Assembly: GCF_001612985.1 (NCBI RefSeq)
Contig: NZ_BDBM01000018.1
Location: 1 to 64,000 of the forward strand
From: Nocardia gamkensis NBRC 108242
GTDB lineage: Bacteria > Actinomycetota > Actinomycetes > Mycobacteriales > Mycobacteriaceae
Direction of reading: 5' to 3'
Length of the DNA stretch: 64,000 nt
Program-made: the position numbers and the translations under genes
The notes under the pieces: model-generated
What the model saw: the letters and a program-made list of their open reading frames with translations, nothing else
Told to the model about the DNA's origin: nothing
Database searches by the model: none
Shown: positions 17,752 to 30,000 of the stretch, piece after piece
Layout of the letters: each line of letters starts with the position of its first letter
Position numbering within the stretch: the first letter of the stretch is position 1

Positions 17752-18036
17752 TCACCGGGCCGACCGGCGACGGTCGAGCTCTTCGATCTTGCGGGCCAGC
17801 GCCTCCTTGCGCTCGCGGGCGTTGGAGCCGTCGAGCTGGCCGGCGAAGGCCGCGCGGGCGGCGTCGACCAGCGCGTCCGGCACGTCGGGATACGCCCGGG
17901 CGATCGTCCACAGGGCGTCCTCGGTCTTCATGTCGAGGCCGGTCTCCGTGCGGATGCCGCCGCCGGTGAGCACCGAGCGGAGCATCTCGTCGAAGTTCTC
18001 CCGCAGTTCGTCATCGGTCGGATGGTCGATACGCAC
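17752..18036 (-). CDS. Small hypothetical protein of the giant-toxin operon
   Basis: 94-aa protein, start GTG 18036 with a very strong GAGGAGG ribosome-binding site just upstream. It is predicted helical and charged; the C-terminus 'RERKEALARKIEELDRRR' looks like a short coiled coil. It follows the giant gene by 48 nt. Not recognised. Its position fits an adaptor or immunity partner. Confidence 0.7.
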   Translation of the reverse strand: MRIDHPTDDELRENFDEMLRSVLTGGGIRTETGLDMKTEDALWTIARAYPDVPDALVDAARAAFAGQLDGSNARERKEALARKIEELDRRRSAR

Positions 18037-18084
18037 CCTGCCTCCTCACGTCGATGGTTACCTTGTCGCGTCGCCGGCTCGCGG

Positions 18085-21000
18085 TCATCCGGCGAAGATC
18101 GCGGTGCGGCGCACGGGGTCGGCGAGCACGGCGCGGATCAGCGCGCCGATGTCCATCTCCTCCGGCACCGAGCGATAGATCAGCTCGCAGAAGACGACAC
18201 CGCCGACGACCACCGCGAACCGGGTGGTCCGCCACCCGACCGCGCCCCACTCGACGTCGACCGGCCCGTCCAGATCCACCGCGCGATCGCCGACGCGCAG
18301 GCCGAGGCCGTCATCTCGATAGAACACCACCGAGACCCCGTCGAGTTCACCGTAGACGCCGCTGTGCGTTCCCGCCTCGGACGGGTTGGCGCGCAGCGCG
18401 CCGGTGACCGGGTCGAACTCGGCGGGCACTCCGAAGCCCGCGAACGGGCGGACGAAGAGACCGCGATCCGGGCGACGATGCCCGTTGCCGTGCCGGCCGC
18501 GGGTGTTCGTCGGGCGGCTGCCGTTCGTCGGAGGCGGCATCGGCATGCCGGGCGGGGGCATGGGCATGCCCGGCGGGACCGCGCCGTCGGGATAGCCGGG
18601 GGCGTCCGGGGGGCCGAGTGGCGCCGAGGGATACGGCGGTCCGGACGGTCCTGCATACGGCATCGACGGGTACGAGGGCGGAGTCGACGGGTACGGGGGC
18701 AGCGGTACCGGAGGCGGGGGGTAGGGGGGCGGCTGGCCAGGTGTCGGCGAACCGGGTGGGTACGAGAGCGTGGGCGGCTCCGTTGGGTGCGTCGTCGGGA
18801 CCGGCGAGGTCGGCGGGACCGGCGTTGTCGGCGGGACCGGCGTTGTCGGCGGGACCGTGGGTGGATCTGGCGGTACCGGTGGATGCGGTGGTGTCGGCGG
18901 GACCGCCGGTGTCGGCGGCACCGGTGGTACCGGCGCGGCAGGAGGCGTGGACGGCTCCGTCGGCGTAGGCGGCTCCGTCGGCGGACCTGGCGGTACCGGT
19001 GGATGCGGCGGAACCGGCGGAACCGGTGGGACCGGCGGTTCGAGAGGCGTGGGCGAAACCGGAGGCGTCGGCTGTTGCGGTGGATCCGGAGGTGTCGGCG
19101 GCTGCGGCGGAGGCGCAACGGGAGGCTGCGGCGGCGACGGGGGTTGGGGTGGGTTCGGCGGCTTCGGGGGTTCCGGCCGCGGCATCGGGACGGGCCACGG
19201 TTCCACCTCGTTCAGGAACGGGCCGGGCATCTCGAACTCGTAGTCCCTCGGCGGATGCGGAATGTGCGAGCGCAGCGCCCAGTTCGGCGGCATCCGCCGG
19301 GAACGTGCCCGATCCGGAGCCGACGGCCCCTCGGGCGGCTCGGAATCACCGTCGCGGTTCGAGCGTGCACCGCCCGACGACTCCTCGTCACCATCGCGAT
19401 GCGCGCGAGCACCGCTGTTCGACGAATCCTCACCACCGCCCCGCGCCGGACGAGAAGCGCCCCCATTCGTCTCCCCGCCACCGCGAGCCGCCCGCGAACC
19501 GGACTCCCCCGCCTGCGGAGAACGATGCGTGGAGCGTTCCCGATCACCCTCCCGCACAGCGGCTTCAGCCCGGCCGAGCTCATCCTCGGCATCGAACACA
19601 CGCCGAGCCGCCCGCTCGAGACCCGCAACCCGCTCCTGCCACGGCCCCTGCTCATCCACCCGCATCGAGCGACCACGCAGACCATCGAGCGCATCATCCA
19701 ACGCATCCCGCGTCAGATCCTCATCGTTGACCGGCAGACCACGCCGAGCCTCGGCAAGATCGGCCCGCGCATCCACCAGGGCTCGCGCCGCCACGTCCCG
19801 TTGCGCGGACAGACGCGCCACCTCGGCACGTGTAGGGCTCTCAGCCGCACCATCTTCCGTGGGCGGAACAGCTTCGCCGTCGCGACCGATCAGTGCTGTC
19901 CTGGTCACCTGATCGGCCTGTTCGAGAGCGTCGTCCGACCGCGCGACCTCATCCTCGGCGTCGAACACACGCCGGGCCGCGCGCTCCAGCTGCGCGACCC
20001 GCCGCTGCCACGGACCCTGCTCATCCACCCGCATCGTGCGACCACGCAGGCCGTCGAGCGCATCATTCAACGCCTCCCGCGTCAGATCCTCATCGTTGAC
20101 CGGCAGACCACGGCGAGCCTGCGCGAGATCGGCTCGCGCGTCCGCCAACTCGCGCTCCGCCGCATCCCGTTGGGCGGACAGGTGCTCCAGGTCGGCACGG
20201 GCGGCTCGCTGGACGAGGTCGCCGAGGGCGGCGATGTCGTCGGCGCGCTGGACCACCTCGGCGCGCAGTTCGGCCTGCACCTGGGCGAGCTGGGCGGGAG
20301 TCAGTCGCTCGTTCTGGTCGAGTTTGCCGTCGCGGTAGACCTCGTAGACCTCGGCCCACCGCTCGGGGCCCGCGTCGGTCAGGTCGACGCCGACCAGGCG
20401 CGCGAAGTCCCGGCTTGCGCCGCGGTCGGGGCCGGGCGGAAGGTCGGTGCTGCCGTCCAGCATGCCGAGGCGGCCGGGAGCCTCGGTGAGATGGGCGACG
20501 TCGCCGATGACGTCGAGCAGATGCCGGACGGCCTTGTCGTGCACCGGGAACTCGACATCCGACACGCGGGGATCGATCGCCTGATCGCCGTGGGCGCGCG
20601 GGTCGAACACATCCACGGCGGCGAGCGCGTCGGCGTAGTCGGTGAGCGCGTCGACCAAGTCCGGGTGCAGATTCGGCCGCTGCGATAGATTGGCGATCAC
20701 CTCGCCCAGCTGCGCGATGCCGGTGATCCGTATGGTTCCCGGCAAGGCGTCGATGCGGCGGACCAGCCGATCGTTCGCGGCATCGATCGCGCCCCGGTCC
20801 ATGCCGCGCAACAGCTTCGCGTACTTGACCAGCGCCTCGGCCCGCTGCTGGCGCAAGGCGTTACGGATATCCGGGTCCGCGACCGTCTCGGCGAGGCGCG
20901 GCGGTGTCATCTCGGCGGTGTCCAGGCCGAGCCGGTGTGCCAGCAGATTCCGCGCGTCGCCGACCTGGTGGTAGGTGTCGATGTCCCAGGCGGTGCGCGC

Positions 21001-24000
21001 GTAGTCGATGATCGCCTCGATCTGGCCTGCGCGAATCGCGTTCTCGTCGTGCAGCACCGCGAGCCGTTCGGCGAGCAGGCCGGGCGAAGCCAGCTCCGCC
21101 GCGGTGATGCCGAGGCGCTCGGCCAGTTCGTCGATGCCGACGCGGATCTCTGCCCGCGACAACGATTCCGGCGCCTCATCGACGGCGGGGCGAGCGTCGG
21201 GTTCCATCGGAGCGTCCGGCACGACGCGCCAACCGTCGCCGTCGTTCACCACGGTCACGTCCAGCCCGCGTCCCTCGACCTCGCCCGCGAAGTGACGCAC
21301 CCCCGTCGCCCCGCCGTCGGCGATCACGATCCGTTCCTGCCCCGCCTGCACATCGGTGACCAGGTAGTGGATCTCGACGATGCCCTCGTTGACGGCTTCG
21401 GCGAGCCGTGGGTGCGCCGCGAGCGCGTCGGCGATCACCCGATCGTGGTCGAGTCTGCCGTCCATCACCACCAACCGCATCGGCCCGCCGGGCTCGCCGG
21501 GCACCAAGCCGAGCCCGGTGCCGTCCTCGAGCAGCGCGCCGCCCCGCGCGAGCACCCACTCCCGCCCGGCCATATCACCGATCACGCCGGTGAGTTCGTC
21601 CGCCGCGGCGTCGGCCCGCAGGAACTCCTCGGCGTCGGCGAGGAGATCGGTCAGGCCGCGGGCGTGCTCGCGGATGCGGTCCATCTCCTCGGCGAGCGCG
21701 TTCGCCAGCTGATTCGCGTCGAGCGCGTGCAGATCGGTGCCCAGCAGCTGCGCCCACACGGAGCGCTCGTCGTTGATCTGGTCGCGGCGCAGCGCGTTCT
21801 CGAAGAACGTGCGCAGACCCTGGTCCTGGCCCGGCTGGTCGGTGTCGTAGAGGTCGCCCCACTCGCGGCTCGGCTCGCCGCCGTTGTTGACGCCCTTCCA
21901 GTCCAGCAGGGTGGGATCGCCGCCGAAGGCGCGCACGACCTCACCCAGGAACCGGTTCATCGGGTTGGCGTCGAAGAAGCCGACCTCGTCGCTGTAGGGG
22001 ATCCGCCCGTCTTCGGCGTTGTATCGGCGGGACGCCTCGGCGAGACCGGTGAGCGCGCCGATCCGGCGGATCTGCTGATACCGCAGCAGATCGATGGCTC
22101 GGCGGACGTTCTCGGCGGTCGGTGCCCCGAGGTCGACGCCGAGGGCGTCGGCCGCGGCGGCGAGGGCGTCGGCCAGTTCCTGCCGCCGGACCGACGCCTC
22201 GGACAGCTCGTGCAGCCAGTCCGCGAGTTCACCGGCCCCGGCGGGCAGCTCCTCGCCGGACCGCTCGGACGGGTGCGGCATGGTGTCGGGCGCCTCGCCG
22301 TCGGGCGGCTCCGGCCTGGAATCCGGCGCCGCGATCGCGCGGGCGTCCTCGGCCTGCCGCTTCAGCTCGTCGAGTTCCACCCCCAGTTCCCGGCGCACCA
22401 GCTCCGGATCGGCCTCCTCCAGCCAGTACCGGTACTCCTCGCCGTCGCGGGTGAGCGGTGTGCCGTACTCGCCCGCCCGGTTGTCGACCCGGGAGGTGAG
22501 GCGCTTCAGCAGCGGAACGAGTTCGCGCTTGCGCCACATGGTGACGGCTTCCTTCATGATGCGGACCGGGCTGAACTTGGTCTGCATCACCTCGTATTCG
22601 TCACCCGGCGCGGGTGTCGGATCGTAGTGCTTGGTCAGCGGCAGCCCCGCTTCGTGGGCGAGCAGCGACTGGCCCGCGCTGTCGATGCCGGAGCCGGACG
22701 GGTACTTGGGGTTCTGACCGCGGAATCCGGTGTTCAATGCCTCCCACAGGCGGCGCAGGCGTGACTTCGGTCGCGCCGGTTCCCGTGGTGCGGGCACGGT
22801 CGTGTCGGCCGGCGCGGGGGCGTCGAGACGTTCGGGTACCTCGACCCGCCATCCGTCGTTCTCGTCCGCGACCAGACGCGCGGGCACCCGCTCGCCATCG
22901 ACTTCGAGGGTGTAGCGGCGGGTCGCGCCCGGTTCGGCACCGGTCTGCCCACGCGCCGCTCGGACGGCGTCGGCGAGGTCCGCGATGGCTTCCGCCTCGT
23001 GGCGCACCGCGGCCCGGGCGTCTGACACCGTCCCCTCCGGATCGCGCTCCAGATCCGCGGGATCGATGCGGAGCCGCCGCGCCCAGGTGTCGCGGGCCGC
23101 GGTCACCTGCGCGCGCAGATCGGGGTCGCGAACGGCGCGGGCCCGCTCGGTCGCCGTGGCCATCGCCTCGACCGCACCGGCGCGCAACAGATTTCGGTAC
23201 CGGAAATCGGCGATGGTCGCGCCGAGGTTCTCCGGCGACAGGTCGGTCTCGTCGAGTCCGAAGCGGCGCGCCAGCCGGTCGCGAGTCTGCTCGATCGGTT
23301 CGGCGCGCGGGGCTCGAGATTCGGGGCCGGTAGGCGCCTCGCCGTCGGGGGCCGCCCCCTCGGGCACACGCTCCGTCAGTTGTGCATCGCGTTCGGAGCC
23401 CGCGTCTTTCGCGTGTGCCTCGGCTGCCTGCGCGAGCGCGTCATCCAGGCGGGCCACTTCCGCTTCGGCGTCGAATACGCGCCGGGCGGCGTGCTCGAGC
23501 CCGGTAAGCCGGTCCTGCCATGGCTGCTGCTCTTCGACCCGCATCGTGCGCGAGCGCAGTCTCTCCATCGCATCGTCCAAGGCACCCTGCGTCAGATCAT
23601 CGTCGTCTACCGGCAGATCCCGCCGGGCCTCCGCGAGAGCAGCCCGCGCATCGGCCAACTCACGTGCCGCCGCATCTCGCTGAGCGGACAAACGCTCCGC
23701 GTCGGCATCGAACCGGTGCCCGGCTGCCCGATCGGCCTGACGCACCACGTCTTCGGCGTGGGCGAGCTCGTCCTGGGCATCGAACACGCGCCTGGCCGCG
23801 CGCTCGAGTTGTGTGAGCCGGTCCTGCCAGGCGCCCTGTTCATCCAGCCGCATCGACCGCGAACGCAGGTCTGCGAGGGCATCGTCCAACGCGCCCGGCG
23901 TCAGATCCTCGTCGTTCAACGGCAGACCACGCCGAGCCTCCGCGAGATCGGCTTGTGCGTCCGCCAACTCCCGGGCCGCCGTATCCCTCTGCGCAGTCGC

Positions 24001-27000
24001 GCGTTTCAGGTCGGTAGGAGCGGGTGGAACGGACACGGGGCTCGCCGGTGCGGCAGGCAGTTGATGTGGTCGTGGTTCCTCGACCGGCAGGCCAGCACGG
24101 CGCAGGTCGGCCCGCACTTCGCGCAGTCCGTCGTCGTCTGCCTCGGACAGCCAGAACTGTTCGTCGCCGTAGCGTTCGTCGCTGGTGAGCGGCTCGAAAT
24201 CGTCCGGGAAGCGCATACGGGGGCCGTCGGCATCGTCGAGGAAGCCACGGGCTCCGGCGAGTTCGGCGAGTTCGGCCAAGGCCGCGAGCGGATCGCGCAG
24301 GTCGGTGAAGGTCTCGTCGAGGCCAAGGGCCTCGGCCAGTCGGCGGACGTGCTCGGCCTCGGCGTCGGTGAGCGGGTCGGCATCGCGTTGGCTGGGCCAA
24401 TCACGCTGTTCCCGGAAGAACTCGACCACATCGCGTACCGGGTTGCCCGTGCGGCGGGGGCCGTCCGGCCCATTGTCCTCGAACAGGACGTCCCCGTCGC
24501 GGCCGAGCGAGTCGTCGTGGTCGTCGGCAGTCCGCGGTGGTTGCGCCGCTTCGTCGTTCACAGCATCGTCGCGTCGCAACGGCGCGACCTCGCGATCGCC
24601 CGGCTTCGGCCCGCCGCGCGACTCGTCGGGTGACGACGCGGCACGCGGCGGACCGTTGGGGGACTTGTCCGCACCCGGGCCATCGTCCGGAAGATCCACG
24701 TGGTCCGGCTCGAGCGAGAGGGGCGCGTCACCGGTCTCCGGCGGCTCGGCGGCCGAGCGGGTCAGCAGATCGTGCAGTGCACGGGCGGGGGCGCTCACCG
24801 AGTCGGCGTCGGCGTCGCCGCGCAGCACCCGGTCCGCGAACGCCTCGGGCAGCGCCTCCTCCGGCCGCAGGGTGCCTTCACGGTCGAAGCTGTGGCCGCT
24901 GAGCTGGTGCAGCCAGTCCCCGAACGCGAGGTCCGGGTCGCGAGTGTCGTCGTCCAGGTAGCGCTCGTACAGATATTCCTCGGCGCGATGGCGCGCGCTC
25001 TGCTGACCGGCGTAGTCGAGCGCGTGCCCGTATTCGTGCGCGACGACGGCACGCACGGGACGGCGCAGCACTTCCGGGGAGAACCGCCCGTTGTCGACAC
25101 CGAGCCGCATCCGATCGCGGAACGTCTGCGCGCTGCTCGCGTGGTCGTAGCTGAGGACGATCGATTCGGTGAACATGCGGCCGGAAGAGTCCAGCCGCGG
25201 CTGCGCCATGCCGATCACCTCGGGCGGCAGACCGCCGATACCGATGCTGCGCAGGTCCACGGCCGGGAATCGATCGAACAGATCGACCATGGCCCTGGCG
25301 TATTCGCGCACCACCTCGGGATTGAGACCGGACAGGTCGAACCCGAAGACCTCGAAGTCGGGACGGTCCATCGCCTCACGCAGGTGCTCTTGCAGCCGCT
25401 CGCCGACCTCCTCCGGACTCAGGTGCGACCATTCGTCCTCGCCCGATACACCGAGCAACTCCGCGTCGCGGGCGTCCTCCGCGTCGCTGTCGCCATCCCG
25501 CGCAACGGCTGATTCGTCGGGGTCGGGTGGCGCTTCGGCGGTGTGGCGCGGCGGTTCGGCGGCAGCACGCGCCGGGGCGGCGGCGTCATTTACCGGGGTG
25601 TCCGCCGCACGAACCGAGGTACCGGCCGACGGCGCCTGGCCCGGTATCCGCACCAGCGCGGGCGATGCGATGCCGCCGATGACATCGATCCGCACCAGCT
25701 CGCCGTCTCGGGTGAGATCGAATCGGCGAGAGGTGATGTCGCCGTTCTTCGTGGCGTGCACGAGGTGGTATTCGACCCCCAGCGTCCCGTCCCGATGAGC
25801 TCGGAGCAGTTGCTCACGCGCCCGCAGCAGCGCCCGCCCCTTCGCGCCGTCCGGATCGACACCGCGCGCTGCCATCTCCTCGGGCGTCTCGGTCAGGATC
25901 CGCCGCAGGTTCTTGTCGATCGCCGCCGTGCGGCGCAGATACTCCGGTGAACCCTGTTGCGCTTCGGCGACTTTGGAACCGTTGAGGGTCGCACCGACGC
26001 CCTTGGCCTCGATCACCAGCAGCTTCGGCGGCTCACCGTTCACGCCGGGGACCAGCACCGCGATGTCGACGGTATCGGCGCCATCGATGGCGCCCTCGAA
26101 CGGGGTAAGCAGCACCGCGCCCGGCCACTTGTCCCCATCCAGCCCGAATGCCCGGCCACCCAGTTCGCCGAGCGTCTTCGACGCCTTGTTCAGCAACGGA
26201 CCCAGCCGGTCGAACTCCGCCGCGTTGCGCGCCATCTCGCCGAGACGATCCAGCTTGGCTAGCTTCTCGTCGTCGGAGAGGTCGGACTCGAGGATCTCGG
26301 CCTCGAGATGCGCCACCCGCTTGCGGAGCTTCTCCTCGGCCAGGTCGCTGATCTTCTCGATCCCGAACTCCGCCATATGACCCTTGACCATGTCATTGGC
26401 CGTGTCACGTTGCGACTGCAATGTCGCACGCTCGGTGACCGTCTTCGCGATCTGGCGGGCGATCACGTCATCGACCACCGTGTATCGCTGAGCGGGGCCG
26501 GGATCGGCCATGAACCGGTAGGGCCGCTTCGTCAGATGATCGGGGAGGTATTCCTTGGTCGGCTCGTCGTGCAGCCGGAAGGTGTCGTCGCGGTAGGTGC
26601 CGGGATCGTCGTCCTCGTGATGCCACGTGCCGTCCGGGTCGCGGTAGGAGTCGGGGCGATCACCGAATTTGTGCAGCAGTCCATCGGCGTCGCGGTACAT
26701 ACCCGCCGGAACATCCTCGTCGGCGCCGTTTTCCAACCGATGCTCGGCCTCGTCGGATTCACCGAGGAAGTCGGGGGTCTCGTCGAGCGTCCGGTCGCGC
26801 GAGGGCTGCGCCGCGTCGTCGCCCTCCGGACCGTCGCGGTCCAGCGGTGCCACCTTCCGATCGCCCGGCTCCGGCGCCTCGTCGTCCGCGTGGTGCGGCG
26901 GGGTCGCCGGATCGGATGGTCGATTCGCCTCGTCCGGTGCATCCCGATCGCGGTCGCCCGGCGGAATCCGCGCCGGTTCCGGCGGGTTCGAATCATCGCC

Positions 27001-30000
27001 CGGCGGAATCCGCGCCGGGTCGGGAAGGTTCGAATCATCACGGGTGCGTGCCGGATCCGGTTCCGGAGCGGGGTCGGACGGTGATCGCGGCGGTATCGGC
27101 GCATCGTCCGCGGGCCGTCCACCGGCGACCCGCCACCAGGTATCGGCGTTCTTGCGGAACTCGCGGGCATGCCATTCCGCCTGCGCCGCCCTGATCCGCA
27201 ACGACCGTTTCGACACTCCCTCCGGCAGATCCGCGTCATCGATGCGGTCCACCAGGTCGCGCAGCTGCCGCGCCTGCTCGGCTGCCCGCCGGGAGTGCAT
27301 ATCGGCCATCTCGGCCCGCATCCGCGCCCGGAACTGCTTCGGCGTCTCGTCGTCGCGCCGACCGGCGATCTCACCGTCGGGCCGGTAGATCGGGCGATCG
27401 TCGGTCGGACGCACACGCGGGTCGGATCCGGTGGGCGGCACCACCTTTCCCTGACCGTCGAACAGCATGGCCGAGACCGCGCGGAGATCCATCGGCACGT
27501 CCGGCGGGAATCCCCTGCGGCTGTCGGCTCCCGGATCGGACACGTCGATGTGGAATTCGCCGGTGTCCGGGTGCATGCGCACGGCCAGGGTGTAGGCATG
27601 GGCGCCGACCCCGTGCTCGTCGACCGGGCCGGTGTATTCGTCCACCACGAGGGCGCGCGGAACCCTGCCTTCGGCGATATCGCGCGGGTCCATTCCCCTT
27701 GCCATCCGCAGCAGTTCGTCGGCGATGGCCTGGTGGCGAGGGTGGTCCGGTCCGCTGTCCGGGTAGTCCCACAGGCGGCCGCCCGCGGCATCCTGAATGT
27801 CGCGCAGCGACATGCCGCGCGGGCCGACCGGCTCCTCCGGCGGCCGGATGGTATCGCTCCCGGTGGCCTGCCGGATCTCCTCGAGCGAGAGCCGAGCGCA
27901 CTCCCCGCGGTTCCCCGGCTCCTGTTGTGCGGCATCGGACTCCGGATCGTTCCGTGACGTTTCATCCGAGTCCCTGCGCGCCGGGTCATCGGTGTCGGAA
28001 CCCGGACGGCGCGCCGGCCTGGACTCGCCGGAGTCCCTACGGGCCGGACGATCGGTGTCCGGACCCGGGTGACGCGCCGGCCTGGTCTCACCCGTGTCAC
28101 CCGCGAGCGGCAGCACGACCGGTTCGGCGGTGTCGCGGCGGTCGCCGTCGGATTCCGGCTTGTCGCGGGAGCGCGACGTCTCGCCCTCCGGTCGGTCCGC
28201 ACTCGCTTGGCGCGTCTCGCCCGCCGGGCGCGCGGCACCGTCCTGGCGCGAGGCAGAGTCCTGGCGCGTCTCGCCGACCTGGCGGGTCGCACCGGCCTCG
28301 CGCCTGGATTCGGCTCGCGGCGCCTCGGAGTCGGTCTTGCCCGCTCGCACCGCGGGCTCGTCGCGGACGGGAGCGGACGAGCGATCCGCGACACCGGCTC
28401 GTCCCCGGTCGGCGGCGGCCCTGCTGTCCGGCGTGGCGTTCTGAGGACGCGGATCCGCGGACGCCGCGGACCGTGCATCGCTCGATCCCGTCGAAGCGGG
28501 CGACGCGTGCGTGGCGCCGGGTGCCACACCGGTGGACGGTGGCGCACCCGTGGTCGACCCAGCCGGCGGAGTGGCCGCCGGACCGGTCAGCGGTGCGCCC
28601 GCGACCGGCGTGACGTTCGCCTGCGGAGTATCGGACACCGGCCGCGTCTCAGGATTCTGTACGCCGTCGAGGGTGCCGCGCTGCGTACCCGCGGCATCGC
28701 CCGCCACCCTGTCCTGTTGGCCCGCCGAGATATTCGGCTCTTCGGACCGGTCGACACCGGCCCCGCGGTCTTGCCGTCCTTCATCGGCGAGACCCGCACC
28801 GGTCTCGGACGCCGACCGTTCGCCCGACGTGGACCGTTCACCGGAGGAGGACTGCTCACCCGGCGACTGCTCACCAGACGCGGACCGCTCCCCCGACGTA
28901 GACCGTTCACCCGAGGAGGACTGCTCCCCCGACGCGGATTGTTCCCCTGACGCGGATTGTTCACCCGACGACGCCCGCTCACCGGAGGCGCCCTGCTCAC
29001 CGGACGCCCCCTGCTCACCGGCCGACCGCTCCGGAGTGCTCGACTCACCGTTCCGCCCGGTCTCGCTACCGTCCTGCCGTGTCCCGTCGGAAGCAGCACT
29101 CGAAACCTGGTCTCCCCTGGCAGTACCGCTGTCACCGGCGCCGGAGCGCGCAGTGTCGGAGCTTCCCGAGCCAGTGCTGCCGTTCGCGGCGGCGGGCATC
29201 CCAGCGCGCGGGGCGCCCGCACCGTTCGATGCCCCGGAAGTGTTCGACGCACCCGCGAGGTTCTGCGTCCCCGCGCCGGGCGTCGGCCCGCTGCCGTCGC
29301 CCGCACCAGGCGTCGCAGCCCCATCAGGCCGGTACCCCACCCGCGGCCCGCTCGCGTCGGCGAACAGATTGTCCAGGCGCGTCCCCAGGTCGGGACGGCT
29401 CATCGTGGTCGGCATCAGCTTGTTCCACATGCGCGCGGACCCGACCTTGGCCACGCTGGTCATCGCGCCGTTGGACGCGCCCGCGGTGAACATCCGCCAA
29501 TCGACCGGCGTGTTCCCCAGGTTCTGCAGCGCCCGGTCCCATCCGTCCGTCACCGCGTCGAAGCCGAACTGCGTCGCGGTCGCGCCCACGAAACCCGCTC
29601 CCGCGCCGGCCAATCCCGCCGTCGTCCCGGTGATCGCGCCGTGCAGGAACGGATTGAAACCCGGGCCGAACCGCCGGGTCAGCGCATGGCCGAGCTTCTC
29701 GCCGAGCGGTCCCGCCGCGGCGCCACCCGCCGCCGAGCTGACGGCGGTCACGACGACCTGCTCGACGTTGATGTTCTTGCGGTGGCCCTGCTCCACCTGG
29801 TAGGCCTGCACCCCCAGTTCCTGCATGGTGCCGAGGATCGTGTCGATCGCGACGTGCCTGAGGATGAAGCTCACGAACCGGTTCGCGACGATCCGACCGA
29901 CCCGCTGGATCACCGCCTGCACCAACCGCTGGCCGATGATGCGGACCGCGATCCGGGTCGCCGCGATCGCCGCCGCGTCCACCGCGGGCTTGAACGGGCC

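Noticed and set aside
18600..19200. Short regular repeats looking like a CRISPR array
   Set aside because: Repeats are 6-21 nt without unique spacers, in frame with Pro codons and inside an intact gene.
18770..19243. Plus-strand Gly-rich frame resembling a PE_PGRS protein
   Set aside because: It is the exact antisense of the Pro-rich linker of the giant gene, with no start context or PE domain.
18022..20688. 888-codon plus-strand frame
   Set aside because: Antisense of the repeats and Pro-rich region of the giant gene; Arg/Gly-rich, no domain.
26532..28547. 671-codon minus-strand frame
   Set aside because: Out-of-frame shadow of the giant gene: Arg-rich, no recognisable fold.
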